A stretch of 64,000 nt of DNA from Setaria digitata (lineage: Eukaryota; Nematoda; Chromadorea; Rhabditida; Setariidae). The notes below the pieces were generated by a model that did not search any database, had not been told where the DNA came from, and saw only the letters and a program-made list of their open reading frames with translations. Position 1 is the first letter of the stretch, and the number at the start of each line of letters is the position of its first letter. The DNA is taken from contig RCAB01000003.1 in the NCBI GenBank assembly GCA_003640385.1, positions 62,001-126,000 of the forward strand, read 5' to 3'. Of the stretch, positions 31,701 through 44,515 are shown one piece after another. Position numbers and translations under genes: made by a program.

Positions 31701-34700
31701 CAAACAAAATTTCAATGCAGTATCCCAATAATATACTGTTTCAGACATTAAACCTGCAACTTTTCTCTCTTTCAGAAAATTTCTCCTCCACCCAACTTTA
31801 GACGACAAAGAACCAAATTGATTTTCAAGATACCTTCAATCTGATAAATAATAATGGGTTTCAACCAACTCCACATCTGCTGCAGGTCATTAAAAAGCCA
31901 GCTTTTTGAACCTCGGATAATGCCTGCACAGTATGTAGCCGCAAGCTTCGTTTTCGCCCGTCGAATAACGGGATGTTCACTCTTTAAAAAAGTTAACACA
32001 TCAGAGGAATTCACACGGAACATTCCAATGAAATATAAAAAGATATTCTTTAAAAGCAACAGCTTATTTTGGCATCAGAGAGTGAGCGAAAGAATGGAGA
32101 TATCATACATCGTGTACGCACAGAGATTCCAACAACATCTTAAATTGTGGCATCAAAGATGTACCGAAGTTTCGAAACAAGTACTGAAAAGAGGATTGGA
32201 AATATCGCTGAATGCATTTGCAAGTATCAGTAGCCAATAATTACTTAATCTAAAGATAAGAGCGAAATTCTAAAAGGTATACTAAGTAGAATAATGTGAG
32301 ATACTTTAACGAAGCGATATTCGCTAGCATAAAATACGTCACTGTCTTCCTTTTCTTTCAGCAAAACAGTGTGCCAGAAAATGAGGAATTGTTCATTCTT
32401 CATGTATTCAAGTATTAATTTCTCAACATCATTGAATTGTGATGCAGATCGCAGCAATTCTGTTTGAGTATTTGCTGGAGCTGGTATCATTAATGTCCTA
32501 TAAGACCAGTAAAGTGACAATTCAAGAGCTATGGTAAGTGATTAACAACTTCGTTCAATAGTATTAATTTTAGATTGAATAGCTTAACTGAAGCCTCAAG
32601 CAGTTCTCTTATTGCAATTGCCGAGGTTCACGGACACAAGCTTAGCAATGGCTTTATGTTCTAATAAGAGAAAAGAGCAATTTTAGGGGATCTTACTGAT
32701 ATAGGTTTACCTTGGCCACTGATAAGCACCCCAGTGTGGTTTCGACACAAATATTGTTTCGTTCCAAGTTTGTTCGTCTTTCGGTAGTTTTGCATGGTCA
32801 TAAGCGAGGCACAAGTTATCAACTCTCAAGCCACATGCATACTTACATTTTACATCGGCTGCCTGTAGAACTAATCTGTTCAGATTGCAGTGAAGCAATT
32901 TCAGCAGGTCTGATATTAAACTAAATGTTTGAAGATATACTAGAATGCCTTTTCAGGTGGCTTCCACAGTATTCTCTTTGTCAACGGCTTATTCCATTCC
33001 AAATAACTAGCAATGCATTCAGCGGCAATACGTCTCCACTTTGCACGGACGTCAACTAGCATTTGCAAAAATATCTAAAATTGATTCAACCAATGTAGAA
33101 AGATAATTGTTTGCTCATGCCACTAAAAAAATTCCCAAATCTCAACACTCAAATAATTCAAGAAAACTCGACATTTTTCAAATTAAAAGTGTTAGAAAGA
33201 AATTCGATATATTGCGATTACAAACTTCTGCAACGTCAGTTGTGAAAAGAATCCGATGAAAGGTAAAAAGAAAAGTTCGTGCTGAATCAACTTGTCGCCA
33301 ATGACACAACTGCCCTTTGTTTTTGCAGATTTCAGTGAGTTCACTACGGAAATCATTTATTCGCCTAAAACAGTCAAATTATTATAAACCTCATATTTCC
33401 TAATAGCAAAGAAAAAAGAATAAGGTAGTGTCATGGACTTACTGTTGATTTCTTTCATGCCTTTCATTAAACTTGTTTCTCGACGCAAGAATTGCTTGTG
33501 GTTGGGATAGCTCCTGGTACTTAGCATAGAATACTTTATTAGCATTACCATCAACGAACAACTTCCAACCAACGTCGCGAATGCTTGCTGAATTCTGCAA
33601 ACAAATCAGCTAGATCGGCTAGCAGAAGCTTCAAACTGCTTCGTGCTCTCATCTTTTCATCGCCTTTTCCGTTTTTTTCCAAAACCGCTTCTAGTTGCAG
33701 CTATTTTGCTCAACACGTTAAGCTAAGCGTATCACTCTGTACTTATAACACTTTCATAACGTGAATGTCAGTCGCAATGCTAATAGTGTGCAGGTAGTGT
33801 AATCTGTCACAAATAGAATTTTTCACTGGCATCAGCACTGCTGGTGTGATAAAAATTAAATCTGTAATGAAGTTAGATTTGTCATTTCAGTTTACTTTGA
33901 ACTAAGCGAGACATCCAAAAAACTTTACAATGTTTCTCGCAATTGTCCATTGCTTCACGGAAGTGGATTCAATGGATCGTTTCACCAATTTCACTATGGA
34001 TGGTTTCTCGGAAACCTTAAGTCTTGCAATTGCCAGCCAGCATTTGCACCGAGTCGTAATTGTATTTGAACTCAAAAATCCACATTTGTTCAGAATATAT
34101 AACGCACCCTACAAGTAAGCGAAGCGGTAAATAAAATTAAATATACTTTATAGAGTCTGGAAAAGAACTGGTGAAAGAAAAGGTATTAATTAAAATCGGA
34201 AGATGGTAGCACGCTCAGTTCCTAACTTTACCCTCAGTTTTTGACAATATACTTATTTATTTTAGATTTAATATGAAAATCAAGTTTCATTTTAAAAATC
34301 ACCTTCATTTCTTCATGAATAATGTTCAATTTCGGATTCAAATGTTCTAATACCTCGTCTACTAATAAACACTTTGAATTGGGAAATTTCGTAATTAGAT
34401 TGCTCAGCGTTGTTTGGGAAGCGATGCGCACCTGTAATCAAAAGCAAAAATTTCCGCGATACAGAAAATTAATTTAAGTCACTTTAATTAAAGTATTTTA
34501 TCATATTGAACAGAAAAAGAAATCTTACATCGGTGAAAAAGTTCGTTCCAAGCTTTACGAGGTCCTTCATAATTTTAAAATGCGATTCAGTGAATTTGGG
34601 GTTTTCGATGCATAGATCCTAAATTTTTTTCCACTAATAACCACATTTATTTTCGCCCATAATGTAAGGAAGATAATGGTTGCACAGCGTGGTTCGACTT

Positions 34701-37700
34701 CAACAAATGATCCAAGTACAAGCGATATTTAACCAAAATAATTTTAAAGATAATTTTTACCAATGGATTTTAAATTTTGAAGAAAGTTATATTCCGTTTC
34801 AAGTATATTATGATAATGAAACTTAACTTTTTGATATGAGAAAACTCGCCGTTCAAAGTCATCGTACAGTTCAGCACGGCGTCCTTGTATCGGATCACTG
34901 TAATTAATTCTTGTATTCTTCCTTCGCGCTCGGAAACTTGGAACCGACTAAATATATCTGTTAGTCTTGTGTGAATGTTCTAGTTATTATTACTGAAGAA
35001 TTCTGGAAATTTGCAAGCCAAATCAGTGAGATAAGGTGACGCTTACTCCATTCACACATAACGTTTGCAGAACTGACGAGATAAGCAAAAGATTTTTAGA
35101 TTGATCATCTTGTTGGCTTAACAAAAATTCCATTAAATTGTGCATTGTAATACGCACTCGTTCTCGAATATTTTCACCATTGAAAGAAAACACTGAAAAT
35201 CGTTGTTACTTTAGCAAAGATCTTAGACTCTAGAGCGCTCACATTGTCGTATCGTCACACTTCGATCACAATCATCGAATTTATTTTATCTTCAAAACCG
35301 TTGAAAATAAGAAGAGGAGATATTCTTCACAGTGCTCTTCGTGATAGGTATCAATCTATATAATATATAATCAATCTATATAATCAATATAATGATTGGT
35401 ATCAATCGAACTTTTTAAATGCGGCGATACAGACGACATATAAATTGGATCCATATCGACTGCTGTTTCACTTAGTTTGATTTCTGGAGTGTTAAAGCTT
35501 GGAAGACGATTACCAATGCAGGACAGCAAGCTATCAATGATGAACAATGAACGCTTGATTGTAAACCTGTCAAGAATAGTGCAGTTTTAAATTATCCTTA
35601 GTCCTATAAAAATATTAGAGCAACCAATAAATATTGTATGAAAATTTTTGAGTTGCTCTAGATAGTTCAAAAAAGGGTTCAATAAAATATTTAAAAAAAA
35701 AAATGTTGAAAGTAATTCAAATAAACAAGAATGTAACAAACTTATCCATATTTTGCGGAGCATCAAGAGAAAGAATTTCAGAATAAGCAAACTCGTTTAG
35801 TAATTTTTCGGCAAAATTCACTTCAGTATTTGTTGGGATGTGCCATTTAATTGTCGCAGCATCTTTAACACATTTAGCACCCCATTTCTATAAATCTAAT
35901 TATTTATGAGCTTTCTAAGGCAGAAATTGTCTTATTTCCGAGATAGCTCGTTTATCATAAAAGCTATTGCAAATTTTTTTTTTTTTGACGTAAACGTTTC
36001 ATCTTGATCAATCAGTACTCTTTCTGATAAGCATAATATACGGGTGATATCTCCCCATGCTTTTTCAAAAAAATGTTTAAAAATTTTTTTGTTTAAAAAG
36101 TAAATATGTACTCAAAATTTTTGATTACATATTTACTTTGATTGGAAGGGACAAATGCAATGGCAAATCCAATTCATGTTGCCGATCTTCTTCCGATATG
36201 GGATAGATTTCCGTCAATTGAGTTAAGAGATTCTTAAGTGACCAGCATGCTCCCTATAAAAAATTGGGAAAACTATCAGGCAGATTTTGTAATAAATTGC
36301 TTATAACTATTCCTCAAGAGGTGGCTATTCCCAAAAAAATTAAAAAAGGAAATGAGATCACCTGATATGCATTGTAACATAACATGGATATAGTACATTT
36401 GTGCATTTCAATACATTCCTTCTGGAATTCTAACAGCAATTCGCTCGGCACTGAGAAGATCATTTGGGACAGGTAAGCGAACCACATCGTCGTTGCATCG
36501 AGCTCCTTCAGTGTCTTCTTCTCTTCTAGAGAACCTTTTCGAATTTAATTCAACTGCATTGCTATTTAGCAGCTACAGAGCGTAAATTTTTTGTAGTTAT
36601 GAATCTTCATCTTCAGTTTCCACTTTCAGAAGTTACTTACTTTACCTGTTAGATATTGCTTTTGTTTTTCCAGTAAAAATTTAATATATATCGGGAAATA
36701 ACGAACTGGATTAGCCTAAATATAATGAAATTAACCGATAACACTTTCAAAGTTATGGCAACTACTAAGGAAGTGGACTATAACTTGAATTCTTCTAATG
36801 TACAGAGCGAACAGTGAACTGCTAGTGCCCATCACTATGTGAATGGCTGAAATGGAATTTCTAAGTTGCAAAATGCATTTACATAAGTGGATTCCTGTAT
36901 AAGTGAGCACGCAGCATCGGCAGCAACCACATTCTCGAATTCGGATGTAGAGATGAACTTGTAAGTCTGATCACCAATGAGCTAGAAGATGTTTTAAATG
37001 CAATAAAGCTCGAATAATTAAGCAGTCTTTTTGCAGAAGGATGAGCTGCTGTCGATATTTCAGCCCAAAAAATTAAATGAGGAGAAACAGTGAGGAGTAG
37101 GTAAACTCTGAGAAAGTATGGAGGATAAGGAAATGAGCAAGACTTACAAACAAGAATTTATAATTTATATATAACTTCGCAGTTGGCTGATATATAAATT
37201 GGATGAAACTTTGCAGAAGAAACTATGAATTCAGATTTCATTGACTGGTTCGAGATTGATTCTCTACCAGCTGACCCACTAACAGACTAAGATCGTCAGT
37301 TAAGGGTTGTATCATAAATCAGTAGCACGTCCAAAAATGTGCTGACATTTTAACATTACACAACATTATTTGTTGCTACTGTATGAGATTTTATTAACTT
37401 ATAAAAACGAAGAATATTTGCAAAATATTTTTACAAAGCAGTACTTATAGCAGTATATAATGAAAGTGATGTTAGTTATATGACATACCTCAACAAGAGT
37501 AGAAGAACAATTGGAGAATAATGCATGAAAAGCGCTTTGAATGCTCGTACTTATCACAATTTCCTCATTTCCAGTTAATATTATGTCCGAATTATCACAT
37601 ATCGAATCGATATATGACACACAATCACTTGGAATAGGAATGGAAAGCTGTGTTATCACTTTGAATACTCTGAAACGGATTACCTTGATCCCATAATACA

Positions 37701-40700
37701 GTGTATTGTTAAATACTCAGGGTTTCAAATCTTTACGCTTTTGTTAGGCAGATGAATTTGGACTTTGAATAAGGAATAATGAATTAATGCATACGTCTTT
37801 TAAATCAGACGTAGGTGTGAAAACGCTTTCGAAAATAATGATGGAAGGCGAAATAATTCTGGAACTCGAACTCAATTCTACATTGTTGGGAAAAGATTAG
37901 AAAAGTGAAAAATTATCTTTGTTTAATTTGTATCTAGAAGAATTATGCAAAAAGCATCGAAGATTTATTTAATTTGAAAGGCAACACTGTTCGAACCTCA
38001 AATCAAAATTAATTTAGTTTAGCTTAAGAATTAAAAGCAATAGTTGTCAGTTGACAAACAAATAACCACCACAACTTACTTGCTTATAAAGTTTTGAACA
38101 ATACTCGGGAACCGTGATGTCAATTTACAAAGATGTTTTTCTTCGTCAGTTAAATCCATATATTTTTTCATTTCGAGAGCAGGAGAGCAGTCCACAATTG
38201 GGATTAGATGGAAAATTGTTTCTAATGTCTAAATCTATTGAAATTGCAAATTTTTCTTTTATTTCATGGGAAACTAAATTAAATTTGGAAGTAAAAATAT
38301 ATTTTATATAATTTCTAATAACTATTAATAAAAATGGGCTCGATTCCCAGAAGATCGGAGCACAAAGAATTATTCATCTTAGAACTCAAAATATTCAGCT
38401 TTAAAAAGTGTAAAACTTTTTATCGTTACTGATACTGTTTCATTCATCCAAAACATATTTTAGCATTTGTTTATCTAGATCTACTAAGACATTAAAAAAC
38501 ATTGCAATCAATCGTCCCAATTGCAAAGCCTTGCTAGATTAGACAAAACAGCACTAAATCTTGATTTGAAGAATAGTTACAGGAGTATAGGTGTACCTGG
38601 ACAGAAAAGCAATTTTTGACTTAAAAGAAAGGAATGATATCACTCATCAAATGATGTCAGCAAAAGATTCTTCGTATCAGAAAACATAAGATAATCTTTC
38701 GTTTCATTAATTTAGACACTACGTATGTTGCAAATTTACTTGTAAAGAAAGCGACAGCTTGTGGAAATCATTAATGTCAACTGCTTCAATCAGTGCCTCA
38801 AGAAGAAAGATGGCATGTTCACGCAGTGGTACTCGAGAAGTATCTGAACGAGTCTCGGAATCGCCAGCAGTAGAAGATAGGGTAAATAACTTCTCCTTGC
38901 CCTGATTTTTTTGACTGATTAATGGCGATTGAATACATCAGTTTCAAGAGTGAAATTGGGTTCAACCTCTTTGTTGTAATGCTCAGGCAGTTAAATAAGA
39001 GGAAATTTGTTTTGTTATAGCTATACGAAACATACTGTAAAGGGATTATAACAATCAAACAGATAATATCGAAACGAAATATTGCCAATAAATAAATAAT
39101 GATGTTGTTTTCAATTGCACTGTTCGATTTCAAAATCGTTACAAAGCTATCAAACAAGACGTAAGATTGTTTAGAAATTTGCTAGAAGTGAATATGCAAG
39201 AGAAAAAAAAAGCACGAAAAAAGTTCACGTATCAGGAAGAACTGCCTGGCATTAGAGATCCAGGCGGAGGAGACCGATTACCTCTGTCGTCTTAATGATA
39301 TCAGCAATCCAGTTACGCTTGCAAACATTGTATGTTCGGTAGCTACAGGTTCCATCATCCCGGACTAGTGGCACACAGATTTCAACAATGCATTCCAGCG
39401 ATTGCTGCAGACGATGTGGCTCTGTGATCGTCGACAGTGACGGATAGACTCTTTAAAACAATTCTTCTAATAAAGGAAACCATTCCACCACTTTAATCAT
39501 ATAACAGTCAGTTTTGAAGTAGTTTGTAAAAACCACGTCATTTTGACTTATAGAACTATTAGCAGCAGTTATCACTGTTATCTTCTGCTCACTCTCATAT
39601 TTCATTGACCCACATTACATCAGCTGTCAGCACATTTTGAGATTTGACTCTTTTTAGATAACTACGTATCTATGTACTATTGTATCTATTGTATTTCAGT
39701 AACTTCTGTTTTGGAAAATGATAAAGGTTTAAGCTTACAAGTCGAGACATTTTGGTAAGACTAGCTGAGGTGCGAGAAATGCTAAATTACGGATAACACT
39801 GGATGCTGACGTCTCGGTTGTTGAAAATACTGAATAAAGCACAGAAGGAAGCAATATCTTGACGAACCACTCAATTTGCTCATCAGTAAGACGCATTCTT
39901 AGCGGTACCTATGTAGAATCATTTGCATTCATTAGTCAGTTAGTGAGGATCAACTTTTTTCCAGATATTAAGCGATAACCTTGTTTTTGGTTTTTTGCCG
40001 CACTCGTTCGGTACGAACACGTCGTGCCATTTCACTAACAAGAGCATCGAGAAATGACTGCAGAGTTGGCGTGTGGCCACCTTCATGCAATGGATGTAAG
40101 AAAGTTTCCACGCATTTGATCAGTCTCTCGAAACACTGATGAGCGCTAAAGCAGAAGCATTACTGATAACCGAAGTTTAGTGCTGATAAACCATGCACGA
40201 CTGCGGTGCTTATTAACAGGAAAACCTTTCATTGTCTCCTCCTAGCATCCATATGATCCATTCGGCGCCTGAACTTTCGGAGCCCATTCCGGTCCCATCA
40301 CCAACTGCTACTTTATTGTAACGTACACTTAAATTTAGTGCTCGCAAAAGTTTCGAAAAAATGATCGTATGTTTAGGTGACCAGTCTATGTAACCAGGAC
40401 AATATTCACTTATCCTGCAACTTCTTACAGTAAAATACTTACAGATTCTCAGCTACTCAAGTCAGTAGCAGAATATTGACGTAGTAGAGTTCGATTCCTC
40501 ACATCCATCTATATCTCTGAGAGACAGAGACTCTGATTGTGCTTAGGGATAATTAATGTTTTCGGAAGAGTCTCTACAAGTGAAGTGTTAAATTTATTTT
40601 ACAAAAGTTCTTTGTATATTTTACCAAAGTTTCTAAGCACTAATACCCTCTGATATAATAACATATAAGGAGTCTTTGACTGGAAAAACAGCACAAAACA

Positions 40701-42184
40701 AGTGGGAGAGGCGTGAAATTCATGAAGGCTAGTAAAGGCTTGCAGATCAACTAAATAAAGAAGCCTTCATTCCATTTTGAGCTGTGACAAAACCTTCTCT
40801 TAGTGAAATTGAAGCTTTTGACAGAAGTCTTGAGGGACTAATAGATGACCTTAAGAAGAAAAAGCTAGTAAGTTGGAAAAACTTCAAAGTGTTCACTACA
40901 AAAATCGTATTCTCTCAGTCATAAATTTTTATTGAGAGTATCTAACTCAGTCTTCACACTCCTTCTAATTCAAATCCCACTTCCAACTAGGCTTGTAAAA
41001 AAATAAGACGAAGTGCGAAGTGAACGCACGCAGAGAATATGTGCTGTATGCGACTTTCCCAAGAGCTGTTCATCTCAACAAAATTATAGAAGTACCACAT
41101 CTCGTCATACCACAGGCCAGCACCATAAAGATCGTGTTCCTCATTGGACATTTTCAGTGGCACAAAAGCTGAGAATAAACTTACGAATTTGACCATTGCA
41201 TAATCGTTCCAAATGTCAATGAATGGACGAATCTAAAAAGCTGTGTATTTAGCCATGCTTCAAATTTCTGGAAGTTTACAGTCCTTCTCAAAAGTACTGT
41301 CAAATGTAAACCTCATCTAAAATTTCTTTCGTTGCTGTTAGCGGAAATAATTCTTTGACGGCCAACACTGCCGAACGAATATTCACTTTGTCGAGATTTT
41401 TGCTGTTTCGCTTATAAATCACTTCACTGTACAAATCGTAGAGTGGTCTCCAAGGCAAAGTCAAATCATTCCGCTTAATTATTTCGTCACTGAAATGGTG
41501 CACAGCATCGATTCAAGAAGAGTGGCAGATTCTTTCATTCAAGAAGAATAACTCAAAACAAAACTTACGCTCCATCTGTTATTAGATATGCAGGTCTTTT
41601 CTAGATTCAATCCCTGTGACACTATGTACTGTAGCAAATTTTTTGAAATTAATCAGATTACCAGATAAGCCTACAGACTGAAAAAGCAAGCTGTTTTGTA
41701 GTGTGTTCAAAACTGCGATAGTTACTTAATCAGCATTTTGATCAGTGAGCAAGCTTTATGAATAAGCCTTCTATCATAATCCGGTTCCAGCATAATACCA
41801 TAGACAAACTTAATTAGCTTGATGTGATCTGCCTTGGAGAAGCGATAATAGAAACGGTTTAAGTACCTGAAATACTTCAGAATTCATGTTTTTTAAAACA
41901 ATGCTTCATTAGACCATCCGATCATTATGAAGAGCATAAAATCACTGATAAAAGGGGACGAACTGGCTAAGTTGATTCATCCAGAAGAAAATCCCTGAAT
42001 CAGCTGCGTATGGTAGTGTAGAAATAGCCAGTCCGGCCTTGATTTGCTCCAACCAGCAAGAAGCATTCTGACTGATGTTTTCATAATACGGTAAGTAAGA
42101 ATATTCTCGTCGCGTACGCTGAAATTTCCACTTATCACGCAAGTAGCCTTCTGCGTTCGTATAGACAGAACCATTTTCTTCGTC
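28752..42184 (-). CDS. PSME4: Proteasome activator complex subunit 4 (PA200/Blm10 family), 5' end incomplete
   Basis: A HEAT-like-repeat solenoid that caps the 20S proteasome, in nuclei and cytosol of eukaryotes. Minus-strand exons match human PA200 in order. N-terminal: 41946-42184 (Y-L-P-Y-Y-E-N), 41729-41866 (F-S-K-A-D-H-I-K), ~41312-41490 (L-T-L-P-W-R-P-L-Y-D-L), ~40990-41215 (G-L-W-Y-D-E-M), ~40240-40390 (G-Y-I-D-W-S-P), ~39760-40140. Middle: many short exons at 33-39.5 kb, not resolved one by one. C-terminal half: ~32710-32800 (F-V-S-K-P-H-W-G-A-Y-Q-W-P), ~32280-32510, ~31850-32010 (G-I-I-R-G-S-K-S-W), ~31610-31790, ~31308-31440, ~30950-31146, ~30640-30745, 29996-30125, 29784-29899, 29404-29518 (Q-L-E-V-R-R-E-A-A), 29119-29256 (K-R-H-G-A-V-L-A-L), 28752-28886. 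The protein ends S-P-N-Y-Y-V, like the C-Y-Y-A end of human PA200. The start codon exon lies upstream of 42184 and was not found. Confidence 0.95.
36097..36139. repeat. 14-bp inverted repeat, intronic
   Basis: AAAGTAAATATGTA and its exact reverse complement flank a 15-nt AT-rich spacer within the PSME4 region. In such AT-rich DNA this may be chance. Confidence 0.6.
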
Positions 42185-42835
42185 CTGTAGAAGCTACAAA
42201 AGGTATATGAATTTCACTTGTTTAATTATTTGGTAATGGAAGTTATATTTTCTCCAATTAATATATTTAAATCCATTAGGATCAATTATGTATAGATACA
42301 GTTTTTCAAATAAAGAGGGTTACTTTCAAATCTTTTGGCACATTAGGCTAGTGAGTAGAGAAGATTTAAAGCTTTCATTTAAATTCATTTGGGAAGAATT
42401 TCTTAGCTAGTATATAGGATAAGATGGAATAACTGTTATTTCAATATGCAAGACATAATTTCATGTGAATGAGAAGTGGAAAAGTCTCTTGTGAAGAAGG
42501 ATTCGAATGTCTGATCTTTCCTCAAATTTACCGTGCATCCGTAAAAGATTTTCCGGAATTTTTGCAGACTGAACAGTTTAGATTTTGAGGACAATGCCTT
42601 TTATTTTTATAAGAATGACAATGCACATAATTATCAGTAAGTGCTTAAAGTTCGACGGCTCACCGGATTGTCTTTTAAATTTTTTCACAGATTACGAGAA
42701 ATTTGAAAACCTTCTGAAATGGTTTGAATTTCTCATCATTTATATTCAGACTGACTGAATATTTTACAAGGTCACTTGTCAGTTGCGGTTGAATTAATTA
42801 CTAAAGCTATGAGATAATAAACTAATTCAAAAACG

Positions 42836-43040
42836 ACAGTAATAATGAAGTAACGAGAAAACGACTATGATAAGAGTAACAATAATAAGCAGTAACAATA
42901 ATGAAAATGAATGAATAAATAAATCAGTAAGCAAATAAATGAAATAGAAAAGTAAAACAATAAATAATAGTTAGGACAAGTGAAAAAATAAATCAAACGA
43001 ATGGATAAATAAATAGATAGATAAACAAATAAACAAAGTA
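42836..43040. repeat. Degenerate ATAA/AATG-type simple repeat
   Basis: About 200 bp of imperfect tetranucleotides (AATGAATGAATAAATAAAT, AAATAAATAGATAGATAAAC). It lies upstream of the first recognised PSME4 exon. Confidence 0.8.
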
Positions 43041-43478
43041 ATCAATTAATTATCGTATTTCTCTTCAGAATTTCTACCTCTTTCTCGTTCCTCATACTTA
43101 TTTAATTACACCAAAAACGTCTTATAAACCGTGCAGCACCTCGAGCAACCATGGAAATGGATGTTACTTCCAAGAGAATTGCTTTATATGTGAATATTAT
43201 TTTCAGAATTACCACAGTGTCCCATATTGATACTTAAAAGGTTTAGTACATAATTGCAAAGTTTTGTTTAATATGATCAGACTTGGTTAACCGGAATGGT
43301 CTTTAATCTTTAACTTTAATTGCAAAAAGAAATAGCAAGATGCACAGCTCTAGATAGCTTGGTTTCTTTTGTTTTTCGTAAAGAAGTTTGAAATTAAAGC
43401 TTAAAGCCTCAAAAACTTATTAAATACAATAAAAACCATCATGTCAGCTTTTTCAGCAAATCGATTGCTTCGATTCAA

Positions 43479-43675
43479 GTGACGCTTAAATTCATGAACA
43501 AAAAGCTTCAAACGTAAATGGCTAGTTTGAACTCCAGTGATAGATAGAAGACATTACAAATAGTGCGANGACTCAAGTTTCAAATGTGACGCTTAAATTC
43601 ATGAACAAAAAGCTTCAAACATAAATGGCTAGTTTGAACTCCAGTGATAGATAGAAGACATTACAAATAGTGCGA
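43479..43675. repeat. 90-bp direct duplication around a single N
   Basis: Copies 43479-43568 and 43586-43675 differ at one base (CAAACG versus CAAACA), with N at 43569 between them. The pattern fits two contig ends that overlap but were not merged. Confidence 0.9.
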
Positions 43676-44515
43676 TTAGTTCAGGACATAGTTATTCCTT
43701 GTTGTAATAGAAAAAAAAAAAAAAAAAAAAATGGAAACATTACTAATAAAAATGATTCCTAGCCTTAATTGGATCTTAGAAAACCGAATAATTTACAAAT
43801 AATGTTCCACTATAACAAATCCTTTCCTTTCATTTAATGCTTTGTCCAAACCAATGTGTGTATCAGCCCAACTATCTTCACGACGCAAACTTAATATTAG
43901 ATGACCATTTTTCTAATACTTTCTTTCTATCTTTCAATGAAATAATTTTGAAGCTACTTTTACTGAATTATCTAGCATGACGAACGCTTAGTTCTTGGCT
44001 TACTCAGCCCAAACTTCAAATTTTAAAGATATGTCACTTAAAAATTGAACAATGGATTGCCAGTCGATGATTTTTGTTTGCTTTATAATGTATCGCCAAA
44101 TTCAACTTTTTAGTCAAAGATTTCATCAAGTTCGAAAGAATTAGCACCAGGTGTAACTAAACTGTGATTTGTATTCTAGATGTGCACGATGGAATGAAAC
44201 AGTTTGTGCAGATGAAAACCAGTAGTTTTTTAATCAGCCAATGATTGTGCTCGCTTTTACAATGCTTTAATTTTTTGCAGTGCTCACGAATTTATTTAGA
44301 AATCACTTTTGATCCAATTTTTGTGGATAGTTTTGGATTACTCGGGATGCTTGATCGAATTTGGATTCATATCCGGGACGCTTGATCAATACGTTGTCTT
44401 GGAAAAACATGGTGCGTTTCAATATCTTCTGGCACAAATAAAGGATGATCATGTTGATGCAGTTGCCCTTTGAAGACTATTACTGATACTTCGAAGGACT
44501 GCAAACACGGACATA

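Larger units (their letters stand above)
42185..44515. other. Intergenic stretch upstream of PSME4
   Basis: It should contain the missing 5' exon(s) and promoter of PSME4, the simple repeat and an assembly-join duplication with one N. I found no coding segment I could tie to the PA200 family here. A run of A lies near 43710-43730. Confidence 0.5.
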
